From Pezizomycotina sp. ARF18 (Eukaryota; Ascomycota), in assembly GCA_002224055.1 (NCBI GenBank), contig AZLU01000001.1, forward strand, positions 551,533 through 615,532: a DNA stretch of 64,000 bases, given 5' to 3'. The notes under the pieces are model-generated. The model worked only from the letters and a program-made list of their open reading frames with translations. It had not been told where the DNA came from and ran no database searches. Every line of letters starts with the position of its first letter. The first letter of the stretch is position 1. The position numbers and the translations under genes are program-made. Below are positions 1 through 12,798 of the stretch, one piece after another.

Positions 1-702
1 TAGGCGATGACGCAGTGTGAGGTGTTGACGGTGAACAGCTTGCGCTCGACGTAGGCATCGAGGTCGTGGGTGATGATGAGGCCCTTGATTTCCGGGTCAG
101 GTCCCTTGAAGTTCTGGGCTTCAACGTCCACTCGCAGAACTGCTCGACCTGGACGTCGAGGGGCTTATCGGCGTTCGGCTTGACGATGGGACGATGCGGT
201 CGACGGCGGCATTGGGGAAGCCGACGAACTCCTCAGTCCAGTCGAGCTCGGCCTGCTCGGTGATGTGCTTGAGGACTTCGGCCTTCAGCAGGGCAGTGCC
301 GCCGACGAGGTTCTCGCAGGCGATAACGTTAATCGGCTCCTTGACACCCTTGGCGTGGCGGTTCTTCAGTCCCTGCGCGATGTTAGGCGCAACGAATTTC
401 AGGATGTTGGGGCCGACGGACGTAGTAACGATGCTGGCCGTCTCGAACTTCTTGAAAAGCTCCTGCTTGCCTTCGTCGGTGCTGGTGTTCATACCGCAGT
501 AGCTCTCCTTCTTGTAGTTGGTGACGTGGTTGCCGTGGGCGGAGAGGATGTGGAGGTCGTAGGAGTCTTTGCTGTTGATGTTGTCGATGAGCGGGCCGAC
601 GACATCTGCAAAGTTGACGCGATAACCCGAGTCCATGAGCATCGGGCCGATGAAGCCGCGGCCAATGTTGCCGGCTCCGAAGTGGATAGCCTCTTTGCCC
701 AT
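1..702 (-). CDS. mpdA: Mannitol-1-phosphate 5-dehydrogenase (5' part, cut by window edge)
   Basis: The enzyme interconverts fructose-6-phosphate and mannitol-1-phosphate with NAD(H) in the cytosol, the main entry to mannitol in ascomycetes. The ATG at 702 is followed at once by the Rossmann motif HFGAGNIGRGF (residues 7-17), and the body reads as a mannitol dehydrogenase, including the segment NVIACENLVGG. Family members are about 390 residues; roughly the first 230 are present and the 3' end lies outside the window. The frame breaks twice. After VDRIVP (near 186-190) a run that should hold four G on the plus strand has three. Near 130 a GGG of the coding strand is GG. Downstream frames continue as good enzyme sequence to the window edge. 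I read these as consensus errors, not decay. A TATA-like AT stretch lies about 150 bases upstream (850-868). Identification is confident; the symbol follows fungal usage. Confidence 0.93.
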
Positions 703-3411
703 TGTGATGTGTATTAAAGGATTTTAGGAGAAAATTGGGGTTGAAAAAAAAAGACAGCTGATGGGGATTGAAGTTGGTGATTGTTAGCTTTCAAGCGTGA
801 CGACGGAGGAGGGAGGTGGAGAATAGTGGGGCAGATAAGGACTTGGCGGGTAATATATAAATAAATACATAATTCTATCGCCACAAGAAAAGAAGAGGGA
901 ATTCGCAGCTCTTTTTAAAGCGCATTTTAGAGCAGTAAGCAATACAGCAAAAAAAAAGGGAAAAAAGGGAAAATTTTGTGTAAAATATATATATTATTGA
1001 ATGCAAATGACGTCGTCTTTCTTGCTTGTGAATTTGCGATAAATTTTCCAAGCTTCGGGAACGAACGCGCAATGAGCTAAACCAGCTGAGCTAGCTTCCG
1101 AGGGAGCTTATCAAGGAAGTTTCATGGCTCATTTCGAGCTAAAATAGCAGCAGCAGCATGGTTTCAATTGCAACGTGAACAGTTAAGAAAGTAAGACCTC
1201 TCGTGCTAGACGTAACGCCCAGCCCGTTTCCGAAGGCAAGCAACGAAAAGGTGAGAAATGAGGCCTTTTTTTTTTTTTTTGCTTCGCCTTTGAGAGAAGG
1301 ATAATGGGAAATGAAATGAACGAAACAGTAGCTCAATCGGGGTAAGAAAAACAACACGACCACCAAGGTCTCCTTTGGTAGCAACCGACAAGTGGCCAAC
1401 CGGTTGAGCTTCTCAATACCGGTCTAGCAGTAGCAAAAGAACCCGGAAAACAAGCAGGGATGGGCAAGCGGGAAGCGGGGTTTGAAATAAATACCTATCG
1501 CTCGATGATACGTGCCGTTCACGAAGAGAGAGCTGGTGATAGTCAGATGCAAAAAGAAGAAAGACGTAGAGGAACCGATAGAATAACCAATTGAAGCTTT
1601 GGTGATAGTTCAATTGAAGGATGAAGAGGAGTCGAGGAGGTGAGCTGTCTTTTATTTTATACTCGGGTAGCTCTCCCCACTTTAAAGCTGCGAACACTTA
1701 AATAATGGAAAGAAAATGATAATATTTTAGTTACGTTTTTTTTTTTATTTTTTATTTGGCAATCGCGGCCAGGAATTGATAGCAAAATGACAGGATCGAC
1801 ATGCAGGTTAAAGAAAAAGGAGCTACTCGATACTAGTAAAGCTCGAAAAATATATTGCAAATTTCCTTAGCATGGCGAGCGGTTCGAGTATAATCGCTGA
1901 ATTTGCTTATCACCCCTTGTCAAATTGCGAGTACATATGGCCGTAGCCTACCATTAAGAGGGGAATCAAGGTATAGACTGCTGGGACGAAATGAACAACA
2001 ACATCATCATTGCTGCAGCTGTCTCTTTTTTTTTTTTTCTCCTCATTTTTTTTACCCCTCATTTGAACAAGCCTGCTCTCGGGCCTGGATATTGGATTGG
2101 AATTACTCCGAGCTCTCCTTTCGCACTTCTTCCTACGCATTACGCCTAGCTAGGCTGGAAGTAGGTATCTACTAGCTCTATATATAAAGGCAGAAGAAAA
2201 AGAAAATTTAAAAATGATATTCGTTAAGCTATAGGAAGAAAAAGGGTCAAAGCTATAGCAGAGATACGTATGAATGCATATGCGCTCTGCACGATGTACG
2301 ATAAAATTTTTCGTTATTAGTCTCCACGCACCTCGAACGATGTTTTTACCTACCTGCTGTTATGCAAGGCTAAATTTTTTCCTCTAAACGAATCAACGCT
2401 AATACCAAAATGTCACGATGGGAAATATTTAGCATGGCTGGTAAAATAGCTACAAAACGTTCGAAAGCGTTATAGTCCAGCTCTTAGAAGAAAAGGAGGG
2501 AAATAAACGAAAGAGGAAAAAGCAACCTGAGCGAAATAAAGTTAGCTGCCCTTGCCTGTTAGCCACACGCCTAAAAAGCCAATTAGCTGCTTATTTTTCC
2601 CTCAAAAACCTCAACAGAAACCCAGAACTTCTGGACTCGAGAGGAAGCTACAGGTAGGTATCCGATCTCGCCGATGCCACCTCCGGCGAGACAATGGACT
2701 GCCTGTTGACAGAATTGTTCCAATGGATCTTCATGCTTATAATGGAGCCGTTCCTTTAATTACACGCCTTCCAATTGCTTGGAAACTTTGTAAAAATGGT
2801 TGAAGCCTGTTGCCTGAGAGCTCGAGAGCTTCAAGCTTTGCATCATCGAAAAAAAAAAAAGCAAGGCAAAAAGAGGGCTTAATGCCAAGATATACCTTAT
2901 CGTTATCTTATCTCACCCATCTAATCTGCTCAATATACATCTTACTATCTACCCTTCGCACAATTAACAATTGGAATGTATCGAACTGGAGCTCTGTCAT
3001 GGTTTTCGCTGAACAAGTGTTTACTACCAAGCATTGCTCGAGGCTCACGGGAACCGATAGCTCCGACGATGCTATCTTTTTCGCTTGTTTTCTTTATAGG
3101 CAAGCCTGCTAAAGAGTTGCCCTACCGCGAGTTTACTATCGCTATCCGAGTCCAGAGTCCACGGATAGCAATTGTAGCGAGATATTCTAGAAGGTAAAAG
3201 AGAACATGAGGAGAGATGTGGAAAAATCCATACTTAAGTAAGTGCTTATAATATGGCAGAAGAGAGAAGACGACAGGCCCATTTGTAGGGCCTGCATATA
3301 TAATATATACATTAAGAGAGCAAAAGAAAATTCGCAAAATTACGATAGTTGTGGTCGATTCGCGATTTATTCAACGGCCAACAACTCAAACCTCCCAGTA
3401 AACTTCAAGTT
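703..3411. other. Intergenic, AT-rich, no supported gene
   Basis: This holds the promoter side of the mannitol gene (TATA-like stretch near 850-868), poly-T/A runs (about 1266-1280, 1738-1760, 2028-2040, 2850-2860) and a tRNA-like relic near 1046-1110. Short open frames here show no domain, no conserved composition and overlap on both strands, so I call none of them. Confidence 0.5.
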
Positions 3412-5449
3412 TTACGTCTGCCAACCTTTCCTCCACAGGCTGGCATGACGGGCCGCCGCCTGCCCTATAATCTCATCGATCCTCCTGTCCCTCGTGTTCG
3501 CCGCTATAGTCGTGAAATTCGCCTCCCTAGCCCGCCCCATGCTCCATATGCAATATATTCCCATCGCTACGGCCAGCGCGCTCAGCAGCAAACCCGTACC
3601 GTAAGATATCCAAAACTGACGTCGAATTCGTACACGTTGATGTCGTGCCTGTTATCGCACATCGTCTTCGCGACGCACCGACGGCCAACCCGGACGCGCG
3701 AGCAAGCTGACGGTGATGTTGCGCGATAGCTCCTCGAGTTTTGCGGTGAAGTCGTCGACGGGAAGTACGAGGCGACGTTCGACCGAGATGCGGCGGAGGA
3801 GCCGTCGTCGGCGTACAGCGTCCACTTCGCGCCCAGGCGGTACCCGCGATGTTCGTCGTCGTGAAGTACGGTCTGTCTGCGAGAACGTTGTAGTCCGTGA
3901 TTACGCCCCGAGCACGTCCGTGAAAAGGTGTCCATGAGACCAAATGCGCCGCCACGACTCGCCTAGTAATAACGTCGCGCCCTGTGGTCCGGTTGCAGCG
4001 AGCCGTTCAGGTCGTCGCCCCCGATATCGCGCAAAGAGGTGCTGTACGGGTTCAAGTATTCCGTGCGAATGTCGAACGTCGGAACGCCCTTCAGGAAGTT
4101 AACCTGCAAGTCTTACGTAGAATTGTAGCTTTCGCATTTCGAAGCGTGCAATTCAGACGGTCCGCGGTGGTCTGGTACGTGTAATTCCGCACGGGGACTC
4201 CGTCGGTGCGCTCCACGCTTTATATACGACCCATCCGAACCAGAGGTTACCCTGAAGGTCTTGCCCGAGATGTAATCAAACTGGCTGCCAAAGACGGCGC
4301 GGGCGGCTGACCGGCTACGAAGCTGGCGTACGGCGACGTCCATTCGGGCCTGCGTGCCAGGCGCATCCGTCGAATTCCACGATACGTCCGGGCATTTCAG
4401 CTTCGGCGCCGTAAATGAAACCGAAAAGCTGCGGTTCTGCCGATCGCACGGGTTGCTCATGGGTAAAGTATCGCCGCCGTACGCTACGAGGGAAATCAAA
4501 GTCCGAGCTTCGACAGAACTGTTGAAGTAGATAAAGTACGCGGGAAATCCATTGTTAACCTTGAAAACATCATCAGCAGTGCTGATAAGGCTGCTCAGAA
4601 CACGCATATCGAGACTCGGCGCGTTGCATGACGATATAACCGAGACGTTTGGCTGCCGTTAACTGTTAAGGTTCCGATGGGAGCAATACCGGAAACGGAG
4701 ATAAGGCCAGAAACTTATTTCGCATTATTATCGGGTCTGAATAGTTCTAATTCCCGTAATACTATAAACCTTCAAAAGAGGGAGAGAACAATCTAAGAAT
4801 TTTTTATACTTACACCAAGACAATTCCGAATAACGCGACCAGTTTCGCCCTCCTCGAAACTTGGAGCGAGAGAAGCCCGATTACGATCTGGCTAACAGTA
4901 AAAGGCTATCCAGCCCGCCGAACGTGAATACGTTCTTGTGTACGGCCCTCCAGATCATCTGCACCACAGCGATCGAGGTCCCTCCGCCGAGAACAGCTTT
5001 GTAGAGGAAAGCGAAACCCGTGCCGATTTTCGTGCTCCATTCCTGGCTATGAGCTTCGTTACCATCCAGACGATGGTAGAATATAAAGTGTCCGAACTCG
5101 ATGACGAGGCTGCCAAGCCAAAGGCCGATCATTGTGAACGATGTAGTCCATCTGCGGCAACAAAGAAATATAAATGTAAGTAATTTTTAATTCTGTGAGT
5201 TTATCGCAAGTTTGAATCTAAACGATTTATATTGCACCGAGGGTTTAAAGAAAGAGGCAAAAAGAAGAAAGCACACCTTCTCATTCGTTTCGGAAGTTAC
5301 AGTTTTCGGCGACTGGTAGGTTCTACTGGAACATAACCCTCATCGTTTTCGACAGCAACGTGTGCTTTCCCGCCACTATGACCAACGCTAGCACCGGCAG
5401 GAGGAGAAGGAGACTCCTCTCTTGCCACAATCCTATAGTTCTTATCCAT
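3412..5449 (-). CDS. Three-TM fungal membrane protein with glycosylated ectodomain, broken by several frame changes
   Basis: This resembles a family of fungal plasma-membrane-type proteins of unknown function. Exon 1 (5449 to about 5290) encodes a soluble head beginning MDKNYRIVAREESPSPP. Exon 2 starts after a CAG acceptor near 5150 and gives two hydrophobic segments: one around GLWLGSLVIEFGHFIFYH, one around TGFAFLYKAVLGGGTSIAVV. A third follows in another frame (near 4810-4900). The middle (about 4600-3700) is an ectodomain-like stretch with several N-x-S/T sites, and the last TM (GLLLSALAVAMGIYCIW) lies near 3540-3600, followed by a short tail ending about 3412. At least five frame changes are needed, near 4900, 4640, 4200, 4110 and in 3580-3900. 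Because conserved genes in this window also carry single-base breaks, I cannot say whether this one is dead. Function unknown. Confidence 0.6.
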
Positions 5450-7367
5450 TTTAAATCAATCAAACTAAAAGTTTTTTAGCCGTATCCGCTGCGCTGGTAA
5501 GGAACTTTTTATAACATACTAGTAATCAATGCTGGATGAAAAAGTGCCTTTTTATATATATTCTGAGGATATAAACCTTCACCACCTTTTCCCGCACGCG
5601 GCGGCACAGCTAGGATCTTATATATGATTCCTAAAAGAAAGCGAGGCCGCTTGGCGCCGTAGGAGAGCTTGATATTTAAAATTTTAGAGCCTCAAACGAG
5701 GTTGTAGGTAAATTATCGTCGACTGTATATTTAGATCATCGCGAAGGTTTTGTGCATGGATATCGATATCCACCCAGTAGGTACTAGGAAGCCAATGATG
5801 TTCGACTATTAACGCCAACGCCCTCCAAAAATGGAGAAATTTGTATGGGGGCATGCCGCAAAAATGGCTGCTAGAAGAAATACGCTAGAAGGCTAAGCGT
5901 GCGCGGTCGTCGACCGTGTTGTGCGCACCACACAGCCTTCCTTGATACATCCCATTCTATATAACTATTATTCTATTGGAAAAAACAAAATTCGAGATGG
6001 AATCGCGAAGGGGTGGTTATACTGTAGCAGACCTCGAAGAGTAGCGCGAGTATTAAGTTTTCTTGCTGTGTTGTACTCTCAGCATTCTAATTTTGTTTAC
6101 TTTGAGGCTCTATTCATTTAAAGCTAAAGCAAACCTATATAATGCGTAGTATTAGACGACATGTGCTTCTTGTCCTCTCCTTGGTTTCTCTTGTATTCTA
6201 TAACTAATACCAGAAATTTCGGAACGACGCCTTTAGAGGAATGCAAGTGTACCTCGATCGAGTCGAATACGGAGGTCTGTGAATATCGCAGGTTATAACC
6301 AGGGGCGGTGGTTAATATTTCCCCCGCTTATATTCAATCCACGCTAAGGAGACAAGGCATGGAGCAGTTGTCTTGGGGAATCGTATATACAATAGTCTGA
6401 TCGTGTTAACATACTTCTAACTAAAACACTCACAGAGCTTATAACCCAGATGGTAAGTATATAAACTAACTTTATATTTCTACAGTGCTGCTGTCGCTCT
6501 TATTACCGGGTTAACGATGATGGTGTTCCATTTGTGGAAGTAAATCCTAAAGAAAGATTAAGAATACATTGTTATGTACTTAAAACCATCCAGAATATAT
6601 AATCCACGAACGGGCGTCAACTTAGCGTACCTTTCTAGATGGCTCTCCAGATTTAGAGAATAAACGGCGCTTGACAAATCATGAAATAACATTCACTGTG
6701 ACAAACACGATTGGAGCGGCGGCAGTAACTCAAACCAAGTTGATATATTGGGATGTATCTGAAAGTATGCCTTATTTTACACACCGCTTTTTTCCCTTCC
6801 ATTCTTATCTCCTTTCTAGGCTGGCGTTCCGAATAAATTCTTCGTATACGAATTATAGGAGGTACACGGTCACGATAGCGAACGATCCTAGCAATAAGCA
6901 TGCTGATACGAATGAAATGATCGGCATTTGCTCGTCTTCCGGACCACCACTAAGATTTCACTTTAGTGTGAGAAGAGATATACTCGTGCTTTCAAGCTTT
7001 CGAATTTCGCTAGACCTCGTATAGCTCCACACTTCTGAACGCCCTTGCCTCGGAATTGGCTTCGGTCTTACCCTAATTCGCGCGCCATGACGGCCCAGTA
7101 AATTTCGTTTCAAGACTAGAGATATTCTCGAGCTCCCATGTAAACGAGGTCTTAGAAGTCCCACCATGGTAAAGATATAAATGGAATACACTTGTAATGG
7201 GAAACAAATAAAGACATGGTTTCGCTCCTTCATGGAACCCTTAGTTTATCGGATAAAAATTTTACTCGCGGGATGGTTAACTTCTTTATAATTTAGAAGA
7301 AAAGGCTCGTCTTCGCCAATCCGAATTTCGAGTCAGTTTTTGGTTTAAGTTACAAAGAACTTTCAGG
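5450..7367. other. Intergenic, AT-rich, no supported gene
   Basis: This contains the upstream region of the three-TM gene and of the receptor gene that follows. Open frames near 5921-6121 and 6653-7233 occur on both strands without recognisable motifs or fungal coding composition. Confidence 0.45.
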
Positions 7368-9105
7368 ATGAAAACAGAGGAAGGGCAACTAATCCAGCTA
7401 GGCCTCGTCGTAGAGGCCTACACGTTTCCTTCCCTGCCGATGACCGAAGCGATTGACCAGATCGTTGCCGCCGCGTCATCCGGCGCGATGAACCTTTCCA
7501 CAATTCTTCCGACGGTTCCCTACCCTCTGCAAACAGTACAGGCTTCGCAAACGCTCTTAAAAACACTTCCGCACGACGAAAATCGCAACGTCAATTTTAT
7601 CGCTTGCACGACCATCACATTCTTGACGGTCATGACGACGGTTTTACGCTGGTATTCGAGAAGGCACGTGACGGGAGTTGTGAGATCGGAGGATTGGGCG
7701 GCTATATGTGCTACAATGTTTGCGATTATATTGATGGTTCTGTGGCTGTTGCCGTCTTTCTGTAAGGATAAGACCCCTTATTTGTGTAAACTGACTAGAA
7801 TAAGACTCTAAGACTAATGATGGATCTACCACACCGCCGCGTTTAGGTTTGATCGTCCCGAGACTTTAAAGCCGCAGCTGGTAAATGAGTCTCATAGATG
7901 CCAGCTCTTCTAAACATTTTCCATGCGTGTACAGGAGGCAACGGCAGTCACATATACGATTTCTCTTTCGGAGACTTTCAAAACTTTATCGAGGTATACA
8001 TAATTTTTGACTTACTTTTTGTCGCCTCTGGATCTCTATTAATCTAGCACTCTTGATTTCACGAACTCAAGACGTTGTGTAGCTATGCTAATGGTCGGCT
8101 CTCCAATTCTATAAGATTAACACAATCATATACGTCATTTGGGTCACCGGCCTCACCCTGGTCCGCATATCCTTCCTCATGTTCTACCACCAGCTCTCCC
8201 CCCAGCCGGCTCTATCGATACCTGATCCTGGGCACCGGTGCTGTAGTTGTGGCAGTTAGCGTCACGAGTGTATTCTTCACGATATTTGACTGCAGGCCCG
8301 TCGATTACTGGAATCACTTGTTCACGGCGAAGTGCCTCGGGAGGAACGGTGTGGGAGTAATGCTTGGGATGGCGGTACCACTGACGATTAGTGACGTTGC
8401 GCTGCTGTAAGTTTACACGATGTGCACGACGACGATTTTGCAAACCCTGTTGAATGAGCCTTGAATCCAGCTAGCAATTATCTCGCTAATCCATACTTGT
8501 AATAGTCTCTTGCCTATCGGTATCGTTATGAAGTTGGAGAAAATGAGCAAAGCGAAGAAACTACAAATTAGCGCTATATTTGCCTTCGGTGGAATGTAAA
8601 GCCGCCTCTCTCCAACTTTCTTCCCTCTTCCTTTTCCCCTTGTCCTGCAGCTGATAATTCAATGAAATAGAGTTTGTATATTCTGTATCCTACGCGTCGT
8701 GCACCTTAATGTTCAAAAGAACTCCGTCGATACTACGTACACAAATACAACGAATGGAATGTGGGGCTAGTAAGTACAAGATCGCCTTTGTCCCTACCCA
8801 CTACATCCACCACACTAAATCGGTGAATGTTTCTAACGAAGACGTTACTTAACCCAAAGCGCGGAAATGAACCTCGCAATTGTTGTTTCCAACCTCCCAG
8901 CCTGAAAACACTCTTCAGCAAGCTACTCAGGACCGCACGGGGTGGCGGGCCAGGTACAGTTACCGCGCTCGTTTCTAAGATGAAGAACCGGGAGCGCGCA
9001 GCTAGGGAAGCGAAACCGGGGCTCTCGGACTTAGAGAAGAGTATCATGTCGGATACCGTTGCGACGACCGGCACCGTACACCGAGAGGAGACGGAGGGAG
9101 GGTGA
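7368..9105 (+). CDS. PTH11-like / rhodopsin-domain integral membrane receptor
   Basis: This belongs to the large fungal family of seven-TM rhodopsin-like proteins (PTH11-type, no CFEM domain visible). Exon 1 (7368-7761; a second ATG at 7440 is equally possible) carries TM1 around NFIACTTITFLTVMTTVLRWYSRR and TM2 after the family hallmark R-SEDW. Later exons lie near 7938-7993, 8118-8408, 8505-8621, 8671-8770 and 8840-9105. They give YVIWVTGLTLVRISFLMFY, then the extracellular stretch FDCRPVDYWNH with its conserved C-P-V-Y-W pattern, more TMs, and a charged Ser/Thr-rich cytoplasmic tail. Donors are good (GTAAGG, GTATAC, GTAAGT). Two frame breaks are needed: near 8195-8205 in a C run and near 8903 where a CCC seems to be CC. 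These receptors sense surface or nutrient cues in other fungi; the ligand here is unknown. Confidence 0.8.
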
Positions 9106-9900
9106 GTTTCGTTGCTGCGAACGGGAGTGTGCAGACGCGAATTTTATACAGGACGGTGATTGTTGTACCGGTTCCAATTGCTTATCATCAATTTTTTAAG
9201 AAAGCTATAATTTTCTTTACTTCAATCTTAGAAAAATATATTGAACTGAATCTTCCGTTTTATATTGTAGAAAAGCAGCGTTTCCTTTCCTGAACTTCAT
9301 TCCCCGGGTTGTCACACGCAAATCTCGCTTTGTTGTGTTATCGATTTCTTGTGTACATGTGTGTCTTTCTCTTTAGGAGTCTCTATAGAACTTGAAAGTC
9401 ATTGGTCGTCGTATCTGCCGTGATGTGTAGGAATGTCTCCTTCTGCCGAACCGCTCCAGAGATTGTTTCAAAGATAGTGACGCCAAGTTCCGAGCCTTGA
9501 AGCCTGACGTGAAATCCCTTCGCGATTCAAAAGTTATCAGTCAATAATACTAAGAAAACTTTCGGCAGGGTTTCGAGTATGCAGACAGAATCGAGGACAT
9601 TCTGTAGCTCCGTTGTGACTAGCACGAAGACTTGACACCTTGGATTAGGAAACATACCCCTACCATACCCGGAATCGGGATCCATATCTTGGGGTCCTCC
9701 ATTTCCGTAAGTACTGACAATTGGGGCATTCTGAAAGAATAAATAGACAGCTATATATCGTTATATCAATTAGCTCCTTTAGTGAATGTCCGATGAACCG
9801 ATGTCAAGACTTCACCTATGAACAAAACAAGGTTTGCGTCAAAGGCTTCTGCTTACATATTTATCTGCGTGATCTCTGATCATAGTATGTAATTTGTTCT
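9106..9900. other. Intergenic, nothing recognised
   Basis: This lies between the 3' ends of two convergent genes (receptor, plus; ADP-ribosyltransferase, minus). No open frame with recognisable content was seen. Confidence 0.4.
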
Positions 9901-11704
9901 CTAGGTTCGAAAGAACCCTCGGAGGCAGATTGTGATGCAGCTTGGGAGAAAAAGAGCTTCGAGCTCTTTGTTCCCGCTCTGTTCTGCAATTTCCTGTGCA
10001 GTCTTCGCATCGCTGTCAAAAGTTCGTATAGTCTCTTATTTATGCTCAGAGAAACCTAAGTTTTAGTACCTTTATCCTCCGGCGGAGAATTATTGTAGCT
10101 TTTGATGCAAAGCTCGGGCGAAGACTTACTCCATGCACTACAAGCTTCAATTTCGGCAAGCAGATTATCCCACGCCATTTTCTGCCATTCGTCATTCGCA
10201 GGTTTCGTACCGTGCAATGCCATTTCGTGAAGTAGTGTGAACCCTTTTCTCGGTGCTCCGTCCGTAACGTCATCCCCTCCAAGAAACTATAGAGGGTGTT
10301 GATTAGTATTTACTCCACCTACAGGTAGTACCTCTAGATATATTCCTTGGATTTCCAGTTTCAACGCACTTCTCAAAGGTGTCACATGGAACCAATCTCG
10401 CTTCTGCCAGCTGTACTCTTTGCTAAGAATTTCCATAATCGTTACCCAGTCATTACGTTCCGCTGCCTCGTGCCATCTCATTCTTAGGGACGCGTAGTTG
10501 GATGGAAATGCTCTGGAGACTGAAGCTCCAAGCCAGGCCGCTGTCCCATGAGATTCGCGTTCTGACAAACTTGGGTCGTATTTTGCATTAAGATTTCCAG
10601 AAGTTGCAATGTTCAGCCGCGAGAATGCTTCATTGGCTAGTCTTTCGTACTCATCTGCGTCTTTCGTTGAGTACTTTCGTGCCAGCGGCGCACATATTTG
10701 GTACCTGGAAGCCAGGACAATATTTCTGAAGAAGCTACGTTGGTCTTCCTTCTCCGCTGTAGTAGTTGCCCGTTCGGAACCGTGATCACGATTTACGTTA
10801 AGCATCACAACTCCAAATTGTGAATTATAATGCCATCCTCCTCTTCGGATTTGAGCCCAACAATGTGGAAGAATGGACCCCTAAGAAGTATTTCCTTTTC
10901 GCCATAAGCGGAAATCCTCCCAACCGGCATAGCGCATATCGAAGTAACAACACTGCGATCGTATCTCTTTCTATAATGATCCAATAACTCCGGATCGAGG
11001 CCATGAACGTGAATGGTCCAGCACATCCGGTGAGGTGCCGAGGGGTCGCTACCTGCAAACTCATACATAGTCTTCTTATCCGTGCTTGTTGAAATAAAGC
11101 CCAAAGGGATAGAAAACTTTCTCTGAGATAGGTCTTCAACTTCTGCTGCCTTGCGAAACTCCTCCAAAGCTTCGCTTGTAATTGGCATGCCACGGTAAGT
11201 AACGCCTTGGAAATTGGAATACCGCTCATCCCCTACGTTTGAAAGACGAAGGTTATACATCTCAATGGTAAGCAGCTCCACCATACCCGCCACGGCGAGC
11301 AGCGCGTCCTCATCCACTGATTTCATACGCAGAATCCCGTTAAGTAGCCTGAAGATCAAGTTATACCCCTTTTCGGAACAATAAATTTCCAGTCCGGTGT
11401 ATCTATCGTAATCGATCGCTTCGTTTCTCTTGTAATCTATATCAGCCCAATCAGTGAAACCGTTTAACATGTTTTCAACCTGTCGCTGTAAGATTTCGTC
11501 CTCGACTACCTCACGTCGCCGGATCAAGGCTCGAATTCCGTCCATAATAGCATGCAGTTTTACAGGATCGTGCCAGGCCGCGCGTACTTCCTCTATTTTG
11601 GTGCGAACTTCTTTCATGCGTTGGTCGTCATCTACTCCGGCAAAAAGAGATGCACGTCCGATATCCGTGGACACATAACCGAAGAAACGCTGGGAAGCTG
11701 ACAT
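9901..11704 (-). CDS. Arginine-type ADP-ribosyltransferase with C-terminal ankyrin-like tail, frame broken in the middle
   Basis: The first open part (11704-10805, 299 residues) has the order of the R-S-ExE ADP-ribosyltransferase fold: an Arg in VTYRGMP (about residue 170), the Ser-Thr-Ser strand in GFISTSTD (about 205), and the catalytic-type ExE in YGEKEILLRG (about 269-271) followed by a hydrophobic strand. Such enzymes transfer ADP-ribose from NAD to a protein side chain, usually Arg. About 160 N-terminal helical residues match nothing I know. The stop at 10807 overlaps an ATG at 10808 in the next frame, which continues 173 residues, so a one-base change or true frame-shift joins them. 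The tail (RWHEAAERNDWVTIMEIL, then in exon 2 GFTLLHEMALHG, then near 9925-9990 AKTAQEIAEQSGNKELEALF) looks like divergent ankyrin repeats. An intron at about 10270-10320 has GTACTA, CTAAT branch and TAG; a second likely starts at GTAAGT near 10127. No signal peptide is visible. Toxin, effector or regulator cannot be decided. Confidence 0.75.
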
Positions 11705-12798
11705 ATTGCAAAACTCGACCGAATAGTTATTTCCAACCAGAGTGGTTTTATGACTGGATGAAGATGTATTTTTCTAGATACGCCTGAACGGGGCATTCGA
11801 TAATATATGGTTCAGTCCGAGGGAGCTACTGCAAAGCCATATTGGAGAGAGTTCGGAATTTAAGCATGTTTAGGGATATTCATAATACACACCAGAGCTA
11901 ACCGATGTTGAATACTACAACACTGCCTCAACTCTGGTGTCCTACGCCGGATGCTTCCGAATACCCGAAACTTGACTGCATTTCAACATGATATAGATAA
12001 ACCGACTGCGCAGCAATATGCGCGTACTCAAAGGGTTCCTCCGCTATCATTCTATTTTTACTAATTTTTATATCGTAACGAGAATGCATGATTCATTCCC
12101 ACAATAAAACAACATCTTTAATATCGGGGTCCTAAGAAGGCTTTTCAGCCTTCCCAGATGATATGCCACGGCGCGTGAATGGACAGATATATTATTATAC
12201 CACGTAAGCTAGTTTCATAATTTCCCGACCTAACTGCAATAAAGGCTCAAGGTCTGCATAAGAAGGCTGAGGGATTATTCATAAAGCCTTGTTACGGAGT
12301 CGCATGTGGAACATATGTGGGGGCGTCAAGTCCGCAACCCCACGCGTGTGCAGTTAGCGATTCCGGTGCGACTCAGAATGTCCGAGCCAATAGATAGATT
12401 GTCCTGGTTAACACCAACATGTGTAACACAAATGTGATCGGATATACTTAATAACGCCCAGCTATCAGAGCAAATCGTCGCTGGGTCCTGGCGCATTCAC
12501 GCTCGGGATAAATATCGCACAACCAACCGAGGCGTACGATCACCTGTCTTTCGATGTTTATTAGAGCTAAAATTAAACTATATCGCGATCGCAGTATTCT
12601 ATGACTAGAGATAAGAGCCTTCTAAAACCAAGTCTATCCTGCTACCAGCCTCACGTACCGCCGCCGTTTTCCACATTCAAGAGCAAAATTCTAGCTTATT
12701 GAACTTCCCTAAGCTTGATCTCCGGAGAGTTCTGATTCCAACACTGGAGAGCCTAGAGAGTTTACTCGAAAATACCTCTGAATCAGTAATCAAGCATC
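11705..12798. promoter_or_regulatory. Shared divergent intergenic region between the ADP-ribosyltransferase and HeLo-like/ankyrin genes
   Basis: About 1.1 kb separates the two start codons. No gene is visible in it. It is the upstream region of both genes, but I see no specific operator or convincing TATA box and offer no site-level call. Confidence 0.4.
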
